From an uncultured Saprospiraceae bacterium (GTDB lineage: Bacteria; Bacteroidota; Bacteroidia; Chitinophagales; Saprospiraceae), in the NCBI GenBank assembly GCA_938002665.1, contig CALLAE010000009.1:62001-126000 (forward strand): a stretch of 64,000 nucleotides of DNA, read 5' to 3'. A model generated the notes under the pieces. The model did no database searches, was not told the origin of the DNA, and saw nothing but the letters and a program-made list of their open reading frames with translations. Both the position numbers and the translations under genes were made by a program. Of the stretch, positions 1 through 9,514 are shown piece after piece (the stretch's first letter is position 1; the number at the start of each line of letters is the position of its first letter).

Positions 1-315
1 ACTAAGACACAGGCCTTTTATAATTATAATCCCTTCCTAGAAGGCACTGCAACAGAGTACGAAACTGATAACCCTGATAATGTGGGCATCATATATTCTG
101 ATGAAAGAAATGGTGGACGATTGCCTTACTATCACAGATTAGATGCTTCTGTGCAGAAAACTTTCTATCTAGGAGATAGAGCAAATGTAGAGGTGGTTGC
201 CAGTGTAACCAATGTATATGATAGACCTAATATTTTCTATTTTGATAGAGTAGAATTTGATAGGGTAGATCAGCTACCTATTATGCCTTCTCTTGCTGTA
301 AGGTTTAACTTTTAG
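1..315 (+). CDS. TonB-dependent receptor, C-terminal fragment (truncated by window start)
   Basis: Frame 1 is open from base 1; C-terminal beta-barrel pattern (RLDASVQKTF...VVASVTNVYDRPNIFYFDR...PSLAVRFNF) ending in aromatic F. Confidence 0.8.
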   Translation, partial: TKTQAFYNYNPFLEGTATEYETDNPDNVGIIYSDERNGGRLPYYHRLDASVQKTFYLGDRANVEVVASVTNVYDRPNIFYFDRVEFDRVDQLPIMPSLAVRFNF

Positions 316-392
316 GTAATTTTGAACTTTAAGAATTAGTTCTAAATATTAATAATTTCGGTTTTTTTTAAGCTTGGAAATAGGAGAGAATA

Positions 393-884
393 ATGATACC
401 AGGATTCGGAAAATTAAGTGAAAGTCAATTTCAGATTACCAAAGATGCGATAGCGTGGATAGCCGTCCTTATTGCAGGAGCTGATGGAAAAATAGATGAG
501 GAAGAAAAAGAATGGGCTGCCAAAGTTGCTCACATAAGATCTTATCATAATCCTAATGAATTGACGCCATACTATGAAGAAGTAGGTAAAGAATTCGATA
601 CTAAGCTCACTCAGCTCTTGGCTAATATTCCTAGTGATACAAAGGAAAGAACGGCTATACTAAGCAGGAAATTAGAACAACTAAATGACATACTGCCTCA
701 GTTAGAAAATAATCTTGGCTACCATCTAGTCAAAAGCTACAGATCATTCGCTGCACACATTGCTAAAGCCTCTGGTGGTTTCTTAGGCTTCTTCAGTGTA
801 AGTTCTGAAGAAAGCAAACTTATCAGCCTACCTATGATCAATGAGATAGAATGGGTAGAACAAGATGTAACTGAGGAAGAATAA
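393..884 (+). CDS. TerB-like domain protein
   Basis: 163 aa ORF with AWIAVLIAGADGKIDEEEKEWA, typical of the TerB/tellurite-resistance helical fold. Confidence 0.55.
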   Translation: MIPGFGKLSESQFQITKDAIAWIAVLIAGADGKIDEEEKEWAAKVAHIRSYHNPNELTPYYEEVGKEFDTKLTQLLANIPSDTKERTAILSRKLEQLNDILPQLENNLGYHLVKSYRSFAAHIAKASGGFLGFFSVSSEESKLISLPMINEIEWVEQDVTEEE

Positions 885-1003
885 GCTTAGTTCCAGTTAG
901 AGTATACGATGATTTATTATCCATACTCTGTGGATAACTTGATGCTATATCTACGTGTACAGGCTGTAAATTCGTTCTTTTTTCAAAGCAAAGAATAAGA
1001 AGA

Positions 1004-2041
1004 ATGATAAACTACGTCAGTACGAGACTCAGCCCCTTATCCATACATTACATAGGTAGACAAGCAGATGAGGAGGAACTATATCTCAGTGAGACGGATG
1101 TAGAAATCCAGGAGGATTACCTAATGGAGATGATCCTCAAATATTTCTTGCAAGGTTTTAAAGAACCAGCATTCCATGCTTTCACCTCTTTTAGTGGAGA
1201 GTTAGAAGACAATCCTATCTACACTTATGCAAAAGAGATCTTTAATGATAAGGCGACCCTGCATAAAAATTCTCAAGCCATAGCTCAATTCCTTTATAAC
1301 AACTCTAAGCACCCCAATATCAAAGCTGGAGAACTGATGGTCTGCTATTTAGAAGATATTATGGTGGATGATGAATTACTAAATGCTATAGGCATATTCA
1401 AATCTGAATCAAAAGATGCTTTCCTGCAACTTATTCGTAATCAAGCTAACTACTCTGTATCACACGATAAAGGAATATCCCTAACTGGTCTAGATAAGGG
1501 CTGCCTTATCCTTGAAACAGAACAAGAATCAGGTTATAAATTATGTGTCTTGGACAAGGCTAATAAGTCTGAAGCACATTTCTGGACCAAAGAATTTCTG
1601 AACATAAAGGAGAAAGATGATGAGTATCATTTTACTAAGCACTATATCAATCTCACTAAAGACTACATAGAGGATAGATTAAAACCTGCTAATGGTATCA
1701 AAAAAGATGAGGAGTTTGCTATTATGAATGCCTCGGAAAAATTTTTCCAGCATAACGAAGTATTCAATGAACAAGAGTACGTGGCAGATGTATTTGGTGG
1801 GGAAGCTCTAGATGATTTTAATGATTACAAACGGGAGCAACAGAGAAATGGTGGGATGGCACTCAGTCCAGAATTTGATATTAATTATACTGCGGTTAAG
1901 AACAGTAGTAAAGTATTCAAGTCAGTATTGAAATTAGACAAGAACTTCAGTGTCTATGTTCATGGAGATAGAAAAAAAATCATGAGGGGAGAAGATGACC
2001 AAGGTAAGTTCTATAAGTTGTATTACGAAGAAGAGAAATAG
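1004..2041 (+). CDS. Nucleoid-associated protein (NdpA/YejK, NA37 family)
   Basis: 345 aa; resembles the Bacteroidota nucleoid-associated family (SIHYIGRQADEEELYLSE..., ITLxxLDKGCLILE). Confidence 0.65.
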   Translation: MINYVSTRLSPLSIHYIGRQADEEELYLSETDVEIQEDYLMEMILKYFLQGFKEPAFHAFTSFSGELEDNPIYTYAKEIFNDKATLHKNSQAIAQFLYNNSKHPNIKAGELMVCYLEDIMVDDELLNAIGIFKSESKDAFLQLIRNQANYSVSHDKGISLTGLDKGCLILETEQESGYKLCVLDKANKSEAHFWTKEFLNIKEKDDEYHFTKHYINLTKDYIEDRLKPANGIKKDEEFAIMNASEKFFQHNEVFNEQEYVADVFGGEALDDFNDYKREQQRNGGMALSPEFDINYTAVKNSSKVFKSVLKLDKNFSVYVHGDRKKIMRGEDDQGKFYKLYYEEEK

Positions 2042-2043
2042 GT

Positions 2044-3036
2044 CTAACAGAAGTGAAAGATATTTTCATGGGTTATTCCTTTGGTAATCTCTGCTATTTC
2101 TGAACCATAGCCCTCTTGGCTGATCGCTAAGATGAGCTGAAACATTGTAAGACTACTCATTACATCTATACTTTCTAGTTGCACCTCATAGATCTCTTTG
2201 CCTATTTTCTTTGGATTATTACAGAGCCATCTGAAGGGTATATTATGGTTGCTCAATTCTTTGGCCAGCGCTTTCCCTTTCTTTCCCGCCCCCCAAAGTA
2301 CTAAGCTTGTATCTGGATTATAATCCTGTCCAAGAAAATGATGGATCTTAAGTACTGAAAATTTATTGTCAGAGTAATTAGCGTCCGTACGAGAGGTCCT
2401 AGTCGGGTAGTCTCTCCAGTAATGTGTAAGGCTCTGCACGTTCTTAAGTTTCAGGCCTGCTCTCTTAAATCGGAAACAGAGATCATAATCTTCAGGATAA
2501 ATGTCTGAGCGGAAAGCACCACATCTCTCAAAGTCAGACCTATGTAACATCCAGTTGGGTGAGGCTATAGAGCACTCTTTGTAGATATCTGAGAAATTGG
2601 CCTCCCGCAAGCTTAGTTCATTGAGCCATGCTTCATAGCGCTGGTAACCATCACCCAGGTTATCCTCTGAGATATACTTTACCAGCCCTGTTGTGAGATG
2701 GCCTTTGCCTGCGTCCATGAGCACTTGCACAAAGAGCTCTAGCTTTTGCGGTGACATAAGATCATCACTATCCATTCTAGTGATGTAAGAGCCTTTACTA
2801 GTGGTATAGGCTTGGCTAAGAGCAGCTATTATGCCTTGACCATTGGAATCTATGGCAGTGATTCTAGAGTCTTGAGAAGTGTAAGCTCTAAGAATTTCTA
2901 GAGAGTTATCAGTACTGTTATCATTTATAGCTATGAGCTCCCAGTCTGAGTGGGTTTGTTTAAGAATAGAGTCTATGCACTGCCTGAGATACTGAGCAGT
3001 ATTTTTGACTGGCATCAAGATGCTAACTGTAGACAT
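2044..3036 (-). CDS. Glycosyltransferase family 2 with C-terminal Rossmann-like domain
   Basis: VSILMPVKNTAQYLRQCIDSILKQTHSDWELIAINDNSTDNS ... RMDSDD; C-terminus LVLWGAGKKGKALAKEL. Confidence 0.85.
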   Translation of the reverse strand: MSTVSILMPVKNTAQYLRQCIDSILKQTHSDWELIAINDNSTDNSLEILRAYTSQDSRITAIDSNGQGIIAALSQAYTTSKGSYITRMDSDDLMSPQKLELFVQVLMDAGKGHLTTGLVKYISEDNLGDGYQRYEAWLNELSLREANFSDIYKECSIASPNWMLHRSDFERCGAFRSDIYPEDYDLCFRFKRAGLKLKNVQSLTHYWRDYPTRTSRTDANYSDNKFSVLKIHHFLGQDYNPDTSLVLWGAGKKGKALAKELSNHNIPFRWLCNNPKKIGKEIYEVQLESIDVMSSLTMFQLILAISQEGYGSEIAEITKGITHENIFHFC

Positions 3037-3427
3037 AGTATCGGAATAGAGGGAAGCTAACGCAGATCCCTATAAGGAAAGCAATAAGGACTTTGGAGAT
3101 CATGTACTGGAACTGGAAATACTCCGTGAAGAAATAGATACCTGCCATATTCAGCAAAAGTATAAGTAAGCTCACCAGACCATACTTAACGGCCTGATAG
3201 CCCCAGGCCTTGTCTGTTCTTTTGAAGGCCCAGTTTCGTTGTACCACAAATCCTACCACAGCACCTATCCCGCTAGCAATTCCTGAAGAGATTACATAGT
3301 ATATGCCTGCCCATTCAGTAAGAATATAAAGACTACAAAAATCGAAGGCCGTAGCTAGGAACGAACCGAGCTGTGATTTGACTAAGGATTGAAGAAAGGG
3401 AACCTTATGGGATGATTGCTCAGCCAC
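3023..3427 (-). CDS. GtrA family membrane protein
   Basis: 134 aa, four predicted TM helices, FLATAFDFCSLYILTEW... AVVGFVVQRNWAFK typical of GtrA; overlaps the GT2 start by 14 nt. Confidence 0.8.
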   Translation of the reverse strand: MAEQSSHKVPFLQSLVKSQLGSFLATAFDFCSLYILTEWAGIYYVISSGIASGIGAVVGFVVQRNWAFKRTDKAWGYQAVKYGLVSLLILLLNMAGIYFFTEYFQFQYMISKVLIAFLIGICVSFPLFRYYVYS

Positions 3428-3899
3428 TGATTAGAGGTTCTAGATATAAGATATAGAGATGCAGCACAACGCAGGCATAGACACCAGCCAGTACATCATC
3501 CATCATCACTCCCAGGCCACCCTTAAGGTTTTTGTCTAGATATCTGACACCTAGAGGCTTGAGGATATCAAAGAATCTAAAAAGCACAAAGCCTATAAGC
3601 ATATACTTAAACGAAATGGGTACTAAGATCATCGTTATGAGATATCCTACAAACTCATCCATAACGACTCTAGAGGGATCATCTCCCCAGACTGGGATTA
3701 CTTGATCCGTGCTCCATATGCCTATAACAGCAAAAAGAAATGACATTCCTATAAGTGGAACCAATGCTACACTATCTGGATAGTAATGGCTAAGACAGGC
3801 ATAGAAAATGACAGCGCCTATTGTCCCAAATGTTCCAGGGGCAATAGGCGCATATCCTAAGCCCATAACAGTTGTTATGGCTTTATGAATATTGATCAT
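3420..3899 (-). CDS. pgpA: PgpA-like phosphatase (phosphatidylglycerophosphatase A family; candidate phosphatidylinositol-phosphate phosphatase)
   Basis: PIAPGTFGTIGAV, VVMDEFVGYLITM and MMDDVLAGVYA motifs of PgpA; PI role inferred from neighbours. Confidence 0.85.
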   Translation of the reverse strand: MINIHKAITTVMGLGYAPIAPGTFGTIGAVIFYACLSHYYPDSVALVPLIGMSFLFAVIGIWSTDQVIPVWGDDPSRVVMDEFVGYLITMILVPISFKYMLIGFVLFRFFDILKPLGVRYLDKNLKGGLGVMMDDVLAGVYACVVLHLYILYLEPLISG

Positions 3900-3902
3900 A
3901 GA

Positions 3903-5297
3903 TTACTCTTCGTAATCTTGACCAAGATGATTTATAAGCTCGTGTCCTCCTATATATCTTAAGGTGTTTTCTAGCTTGGCTAGTTGCTTAAAGATATCAT
4001 GGATAGGGTAGCGTCCTTCTGGTGCTTGTGGGGATTTTAGATAGAAAGATAACCACTCTTGTATGCCAGACATACCTGCTCTTTTAGCAAGATCTAAAAA
4101 GATGGCCAAGTCTAAAACAATAGGTGCAGCCAATATAGAATCTCTACATAGGAAGTCCACCTTGATTTGCATCTTGTAATCTAACCATCCTTTGATGTCT
4201 ATATTATCCCATCCTTCTTTATTATCACCTCGTGGTGGATAGTAATTGATTCTGACCTTGTGGTAGAAGTCTTTGTATAATTCAGGATAGAGTTTTGGTT
4301 CTAGTATTTGTTCTAAGACGCCTAGCTTAGAAACCTCCTTAGTCTTGAAGTTATCTGGATCATCTAGTACCTCTCCATCTCTATTCCCTAATATATTAGT
4401 AGAGAACCATCCTTCTACTCCTAATGCTCTCGCCTTAAATCCTGGAGCAAGTATAGTCTTCATGAGGGTCTGTCCTGTCTTGAAATCTTTTCCTATAATA
4501 GGCGTACCCGTTTTCTTTGCTAGCTCTACCATTGCTGGCACATCGCAAGAGAGGTTAGGCGCTCCATTAGCATATGGGATACCCATCTTGATTGCTGCAT
4601 AAGCATAGATCATACTGGGTGCTATCAGCTTAGAGTTTTTCTCTAAGCCTTTTTCGAAGGCAGCAAGCGTCTTGTGTACAGGAGATTCCTCTATATAGAT
4701 TTCAGTAGATCCACACCAGACCATTACTAATCTATCACACTTGTTTGCTTTTTTAAATCTTCTTATATCAGCCATGACTGCTTTGGCAAGATCCATTTTG
4801 CTCTTCGCTTTTTTGACATGGGTGCCATTTAGTTTTTTGACATACTTTTTGTCAAAAACAGCTTTCATTGGCTTTATCTTAGAAAGAGGTGCTTTTAGTT
4901 TGTCTAGTAATTCTTTGTCAAGTACATCAGCATGGACAGCTGCTTCATACATGTTGTCCTTGAAAATATCCCAACCACCAAACTTTATTTTAGACAAGTC
5001 ATGCAAAGGCACAACCTCACTCATGAACGGCAATTTTTTCTTAGAGGTTCTCTTTCCGATTCTCATTCTACCCATTTGAGTAAGTGATCCTACTGGATTA
5101 GAAAGTCCTTTATTTACCGCCATCACACCTGCTATAAAGGTGGTTGCTACTGCTCCCATTCCTGGAGTCAGTATGCCTAGATTACCAGTAGCTGGAGAGG
5201 CTAGTCCTTTTTGGCTAGTTGCTCTTTTAGCTGGTTTTTTTACAACTTTTTTAGTTGATTTCTTTTTCGATTTCACTGCTGCTTTTTTAGCTGCCAT
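3903..5297 (-). CDS. myo-inositol-1-phosphate synthase with basic N-terminal extension
   Basis: LGILTPGMGAVATTFIAGV Rossmann start; VWCGSTEIYIEES; NGAPNLSCDVPAMVELAKKTGTPIIGKDFKTGQT; NILGNRDGEVLDDPDNFKTKEVSK. Confidence 0.93.
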   Translation of the reverse strand: MAAKKAAVKSKKKSTKKVVKKPAKRATSQKGLASPATGNLGILTPGMGAVATTFIAGVMAVNKGLSNPVGSLTQMGRMRIGKRTSKKKLPFMSEVVPLHDLSKIKFGGWDIFKDNMYEAAVHADVLDKELLDKLKAPLSKIKPMKAVFDKKYVKKLNGTHVKKAKSKMDLAKAVMADIRRFKKANKCDRLVMVWCGSTEIYIEESPVHKTLAAFEKGLEKNSKLIAPSMIYAYAAIKMGIPYANGAPNLSCDVPAMVELAKKTGTPIIGKDFKTGQTLMKTILAPGFKARALGVEGWFSTNILGNRDGEVLDDPDNFKTKEVSKLGVLEQILEPKLYPELYKDFYHKVRINYYPPRGDNKEGWDNIDIKGWLDYKMQIKVDFLCRDSILAAPIVLDLAIFLDLAKRAGMSGIQEWLSFYLKSPQAPEGRYPIHDIFKQLAKLENTLRYIGGHELINHLGQDYEE

Positions 5298-5307
5298 GTT
5301 TCTTTGT

Positions 5308-6300
5308 TTATAGTAAGTTATTTGCTTGGCACCAAGCGATTGTTTTCACCAGACCTTTCTTGAGATCGTATGCGGGTGCGAAGTTAAAATCTTTTTTTAA
5401 GTCCTGAGTATCAATGGCAAACGACCTTGCAAAATATTCTTTGACCTTATTTCTATTAAGTGTGGGGACGACCCCTCTTATTCTACCTATTTTTTCGCTC
5501 AAAAAGGCGACTATCTTCATTATTGTGAATGGAATAGTAAGATTGATAGCCTTTTTACCCAAAATTTCTTGGAGGTAGCCATTCAGCTGGTCTATAGGAT
5601 AGATAGCTCCGTCACCTACAAAATAGGACTTATTCACCACAGGATTGTTCAGTGTAGAAATGATGAGTCCTGCTAGGTCCTCTACATAGATAAAAGTGGC
5701 ATCCATATCTCCTGCTCCTATTTTGGGAGCGATGCCCATTTTCACTGTTTTGTATATAGAGACCATTTCTGTATCTCGAGGACCATATACTGCAGTAGGT
5801 CTTAAGATAATATGTGGGATCTGCGGGAAGCTTAGAATGAATTGCTCCGCTTGCAGCTTAGATTCTCCATACCAGGTAGTGGGGTGCGGTGTGCTCTCGT
5901 GGTCTAGAATTTGTTTTACCTGCTGGTCTGCAGGGCCGTAAGAAGCGAGGCTACTGACATACACCAGTTTCTTCGGGATGACGTTTTCTTCTATTAGTAG
6001 CTTACAGAATTTTCTAGTGTAGCCAGCATTTATTTTGAAATAGGCTTCCTTGTTTTTTGCTGAAGTAACACCAGCATTGAGAATGATATAATCAAAGAAT
6101 TCGGTTCTTAATTGTTCTCTTAGTTTGTCCTCTTTGTCAAAGCTGTAGTAGAAGAACTGGATTCTCGGGTCTGTAAGGTATTGTAGATTACTAGTTTTTC
6201 TGACACCGGCATACACATGGAATCCGGCTTTGATAGCTGCTTCTACTATCCAACTTCCTACAAAACCATTAGCACCGGTTATCAGCAGTTTTTTACTCAC
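5308..6300 (-). CDS. NAD(P)-dependent epimerase/dehydratase (extended SDR), candidate CerR-type 3-ketoceramide reductase
   Basis: LLITGANGFVGSWIVEAA, YxxxK motif (WYGESKLQAE), RPTAVYGPRD; adjacent to SPT and GNAT genes. Confidence 0.75.
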   Translation of the reverse strand: MSKKLLITGANGFVGSWIVEAAIKAGFHVYAGVRKTSNLQYLTDPRIQFFYYSFDKEDKLREQLRTEFFDYIILNAGVTSAKNKEAYFKINAGYTRKFCKLLIEENVIPKKLVYVSSLASYGPADQQVKQILDHESTPHPTTWYGESKLQAEQFILSFPQIPHIILRPTAVYGPRDTEMVSIYKTVKMGIAPKIGAGDMDATFIYVEDLAGLIISTLNNPVVNKSYFVGDGAIYPIDQLNGYLQEILGKKAINLTIPFTIMKIVAFLSEKIGRIRGVVPTLNRNKVKEYFARSFAIDTQDLKKDFNFAPAYDLKKGLVKTIAWCQANNLL

Positions 6301-6304
6301 GGTG

Positions 6305-7429
6305 TTAGCTTTTGGTTGTGTATAATCTGTAAGTCTTATACCTCTTACCGTTGAGCTTTTCGGCTGCTTTTATCATTTCGGTATTAGATTCTAAGATCCA
6401 AGATGCTTCACCACCATCCAGTCCTCTTTCTCTTGCTGCCAGAATATTTTTTGCAAAGAAAATCGCTTCTATGCCTTTTTTGCGGTATTCTTCTAGGACA
6501 CCTGTAGTTATAATTCTGACTGATTTGTACTTTCTTCTATTGAGTAATAGTTTGAATATATTGAAAGGGAACAGTCTGCCTTTTTTAAAACCTATGGTGA
6601 TTTCATTGACATTAGGTAGAGAGACAGAGAAGCCTATCGGCTCACCATTTTGTTCTGCTATATACGCAAATGCAGGATCAGCTATAAGCTTGAGATCAGC
6701 AACAAGGTGGTCTACTTCTTCTTTACTCATAGGTACAAAACCCCAATTATTTTCCCATGCCGTATTATAGATTTTGAAGATTGCAGGTACCTCAGATTTG
6801 ATATTTTTGATATCCATATTTCGGATAGTGATACCTTGTCTTTTCAGTCTTTCCTCTATCATAGCAGATAGCTTGATGGACTTATCAGAGACAGAATCTG
6901 TCGGAATCATATAGGCATACAAATCCATTTCTTTGACCATACCCAGCTCTGTTTGGATTTTATCATAGTACGGCTTATTGTAGGTCATCATGATTTTGGG
7001 AGGAGAATCATAACCTTCTACTAGGGTTCCAGCTGTTTCGTTAGTAGAGAAATTTACTGGCCCCATCAGTTTATCATACTTTTCTGGTGCGAGATGTTCT
7101 CTTACTTTATTAATCAGTGCCTCAGCAACTTCTCTAGAATCTACATAGTCGTAAAAGCCAAAAAAGCCAATATTGGAATTGTGGTGATCGTTATAGACTG
7201 GATTTTTTATGGCAGCTATTCTCCCTACTTGTCGGCCATCTTTGAACGCCATAAAACAAGTTACTGTCCTTAGTTTATGGAATGGATGTTTCTTAGCATT
7301 GAAGAGATCTTTTTGCGCTAAAAATAATTCAGGCACATAATTAGGATCACCCTCATAGAGCTCGTGCTGAAAATCTATAAATTGGTATAGCTCTTTTTTA
7401 TTTGTTGTCTCTTTTACTTCGAGACTCAT
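6305..7429 (-). CDS. GNAT-superfamily protein, candidate bacterial ceramide synthase (bCerS-like)
   Basis: 374 aa GNAT-like C-terminal half (AYIAEQNGEPIGFSVSLPNVNE...ITTGVLEEYRKKGIEAIFF); ATGA overlap with the SPT gene. Confidence 0.65.
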   Translation of the reverse strand: MSLEVKETTNKKELYQFIDFQHELYEGDPNYVPELFLAQKDLFNAKKHPFHKLRTVTCFMAFKDGRQVGRIAAIKNPVYNDHHNSNIGFFGFYDYVDSREVAEALINKVREHLAPEKYDKLMGPVNFSTNETAGTLVEGYDSPPKIMMTYNKPYYDKIQTELGMVKEMDLYAYMIPTDSVSDKSIKLSAMIEERLKRQGITIRNMDIKNIKSEVPAIFKIYNTAWENNWGFVPMSKEEVDHLVADLKLIADPAFAYIAEQNGEPIGFSVSLPNVNEITIGFKKGRLFPFNIFKLLLNRRKYKSVRIITTGVLEEYRKKGIEAIFFAKNILAARERGLDGGEASWILESNTEMIKAAEKLNGKRYKTYRLYTTKS

Positions 7430-8646
7430 GCAGGCGTTTTGATCTCATTTCCATCAAATACTCCGATCTTTTTTGAGATAGTATAGATCTTATCTATGGA
7501 TTCTTCTATCTGAGATTTTGTATGGGTAGCCATCAGAGAGTAACGAATAAGAGAAGACGAACTAGGTACTGCTGGAGAGACAACTGGATTGACAAAAACA
7601 CCATTTTCTAGCAGCAACTTTGTCAAATTAAAAGTCTTGAAGTCATCTCTTATCATAATCGGAATGATAGGTGTCTCAGAATGTCCTGTATCGAAACCTA
7701 AGTCATTGAGCAATTTCATTGCATAATGTGTATTCTCCCAGAGCTTATCTATTCTTTCGGGCTCTTCTTGTATAAGATCTAGAGCAGCTATAACAGAAGC
7801 TGCATTAGCTGGAGCAATGCTGGCACTAAAGATTAGAGACCTGGCATTATGCTTTAGATAATTGATTGTTTCATTATTAGCAGCTACAAAACCACCTATA
7901 GATGCGAGTGACTTACTGAACGTTCCCATTATCATATCTACATCATCAGTAACTCCAAAATGGTCAGCGGTTCCTCTACCACCTTTACCCATGACACCTA
8001 GACTATGCGCATCATCTAAGAAAATGCAGCCATTGTATTTTTTTGCTAGTGCAACGATTTCAGGCAACTTGCAGAGATCTCCTTCCATACTGAATACTCC
8101 ATCCACTGCGATAAGCTTTATTTTATCTGGGTCTGCCTTTGCTAGAAGCTTTTCTAGACCCTCCATATCATTGTGCTTGTACTTCCATACTTTGTTAGCA
8201 AAGGAAAGTCTAGCACCATCTATGATACAAGCATGATCTAGATCATCTATAATGACATAATCATGTCTGCCTGGAATAGAAGATATAACACCGAGATTGA
8301 CTTGGAACCCTGTACTGAAAACCAGTGCACCATCTTTACCGACGAACTTTGCTAGCTTATCTTCTAGTTCTAGATGTATGTCTAGAGTACCATTCAAAAA
8401 TCTAGAACCAGCACAACCTGATCCGTACTTATCTATAGCCTTTTTTGAAGCTTCTTTGAGCTTAGGGTGATTAGTCAGTCCTAAGTAACTATTAGAGCCA
8501 AACATCAGGACATCCTTTCCTTGGATTTTTACTACTGTATCCTGCTCAGATTCTATCGTTCTGAAATATGGGTATAGACCCATTGCCTGGACTTTCTGGG
8601 GCTGAGTATAGGCAGCCATCTTTTTTTGAAGAGGTGTCATAATCAA
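7426..8646 (-). CDS. spt: Serine palmitoyltransferase-like alpha-oxoamine synthase
   Basis: GSNSYLGLTNHPKLKEA, YGSGCAGSRFLNGTLDIHLELE, DDAHSLGVMGKGGRGTADHF, PLP-lysine motif GTFSKSLASIGGF. Confidence 0.85.
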   Translation of the reverse strand: MIMTPLQKKMAAYTQPQKVQAMGLYPYFRTIESEQDTVVKIQGKDVLMFGSNSYLGLTNHPKLKEASKKAIDKYGSGCAGSRFLNGTLDIHLELEDKLAKFVGKDGALVFSTGFQVNLGVISSIPGRHDYVIIDDLDHACIIDGARLSFANKVWKYKHNDMEGLEKLLAKADPDKIKLIAVDGVFSMEGDLCKLPEIVALAKKYNGCIFLDDAHSLGVMGKGGRGTADHFGVTDDVDMIMGTFSKSLASIGGFVAANNETINYLKHNARSLIFSASIAPANAASVIAALDLIQEEPERIDKLWENTHYAMKLLNDLGFDTGHSETPIIPIMIRDDFKTFNLTKLLLENGVFVNPVVSPAVPSSSSLIRYSLMATHTKSQIEESIDKIYTISKKIGVFDGNEIKTPA

Positions 8647-8656
8647 TTAGTTAGAT

Positions 8657-9514
8657 TCAGCTGATGTTTTTAATAGTATTATGGTACCAAGAAGGCACAA
8701 AGTTACCATTTACCGTCTTTTCAGTTAGAAAAATACCAATAATCCCACAACCAATCCCCATCAATACGTCGATTAAATAGTGGTGATTACTATAAATAGC
8801 CCCAAACCATATAGCTAACAAGCTTATTACAAATAAGGTTGTAAGAACTTTATTACCATATTTTAGGCTATAATAGCTTAAAACCAGTGGGAAAGCGGCA
8901 TGCATGGAAGGGAGTGCACCGAAGGTATTAGTCCCTTGACTGTACATTCCATGATATATAGGGATGCCTATCATTTCGTCAAATCTGGCTAAGCCTGCAG
9001 GCTCTCCCATGGCTGTGATGAGAATTTCACTCCCATACTTGAGGTAGTACCATGGTGGTGCAGCAGGTAGCAGTATATATATGATAAAACCAAATATGTT
9101 AGTAATCAAAAAGCATAGCCAAAAGTCGAAAACAAGTTTCCTTCTTTTCTTGAAAAATATGAGCAGCCCGAAAAGAATAGGAAAGGGTGCCCAAGTGATA
9201 TAAAAACAACCAGAGATTATATCGAAAATGGGATGGATATGGGCATTGAAGTATTCGCAAAGAGTGACTCTCACACCATCTAGTTGTACGCCAAACCAAC
9301 TCACCTCCCAGTCGTATAATTTTTTATTTAAGATAGGGAAAGGATTATAGTTATGTAAGATCTTTAAGGAACTGTAGCAAATGAGATACAAGAATAGGGG
9401 AGTGAAACTAAGGCCTAGTTTTCTAGTAGTGGCAGTGGCAAAAAATAAACCCACTGCAAGAAAATAAAAAGCGACAGCAAAAGCATCTAGCCCTACCACT
9501 AAGCCAAACCACAA
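8657..9514 (-). CDS. PAP2-superfamily Aur1-like membrane enzyme, candidate inositol phosphorylceramide synthase; reading frame extends upstream to about 9598
   Basis: Multi-TM; FGALPSMHAAFPL and SNHHYLIDVLMG correspond to the PAP2/Aur1 C2 and C3 motifs. Track start is TTG inside a probable TM helix. Confidence 0.75.
   Translation of the reverse strand: MWFGLVVGLDAFAVAFYFLAVGLFFATATTRKLGLSFTPLFLYLICYSSLKILHNYNPFPILNKKLYDWEVSWFGVQLDGVRVTLCEYFNAHIHPIFDIISGCFYITWAPFPILFGLLIFFKKRRKLVFDFWLCFLITNIFGFIIYILLPAAPPWYYLKYGSEILITAMGEPAGLARFDEMIGIPIYHGMYSQGTNTFGALPSMHAAFPLVLSYYSLKYGNKVLTTLFVISLLAIWFGAIYSNHHYLIDVLMGIGCGIIGIFLTEKTVNGNFVPSWYHNTIKNIS

Noticed and set aside
4345-5079. Plus-strand ORFs of 85 and 112 aa inside the MIPS gene
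   Set aside because: Fully antisense to a strongly supported gene, no recognisable motif.
9099-9299. 66 aa minus-strand ORF within the PAP2 gene
   Set aside because: Alternate frame of the PAP2 gene without any family signal.
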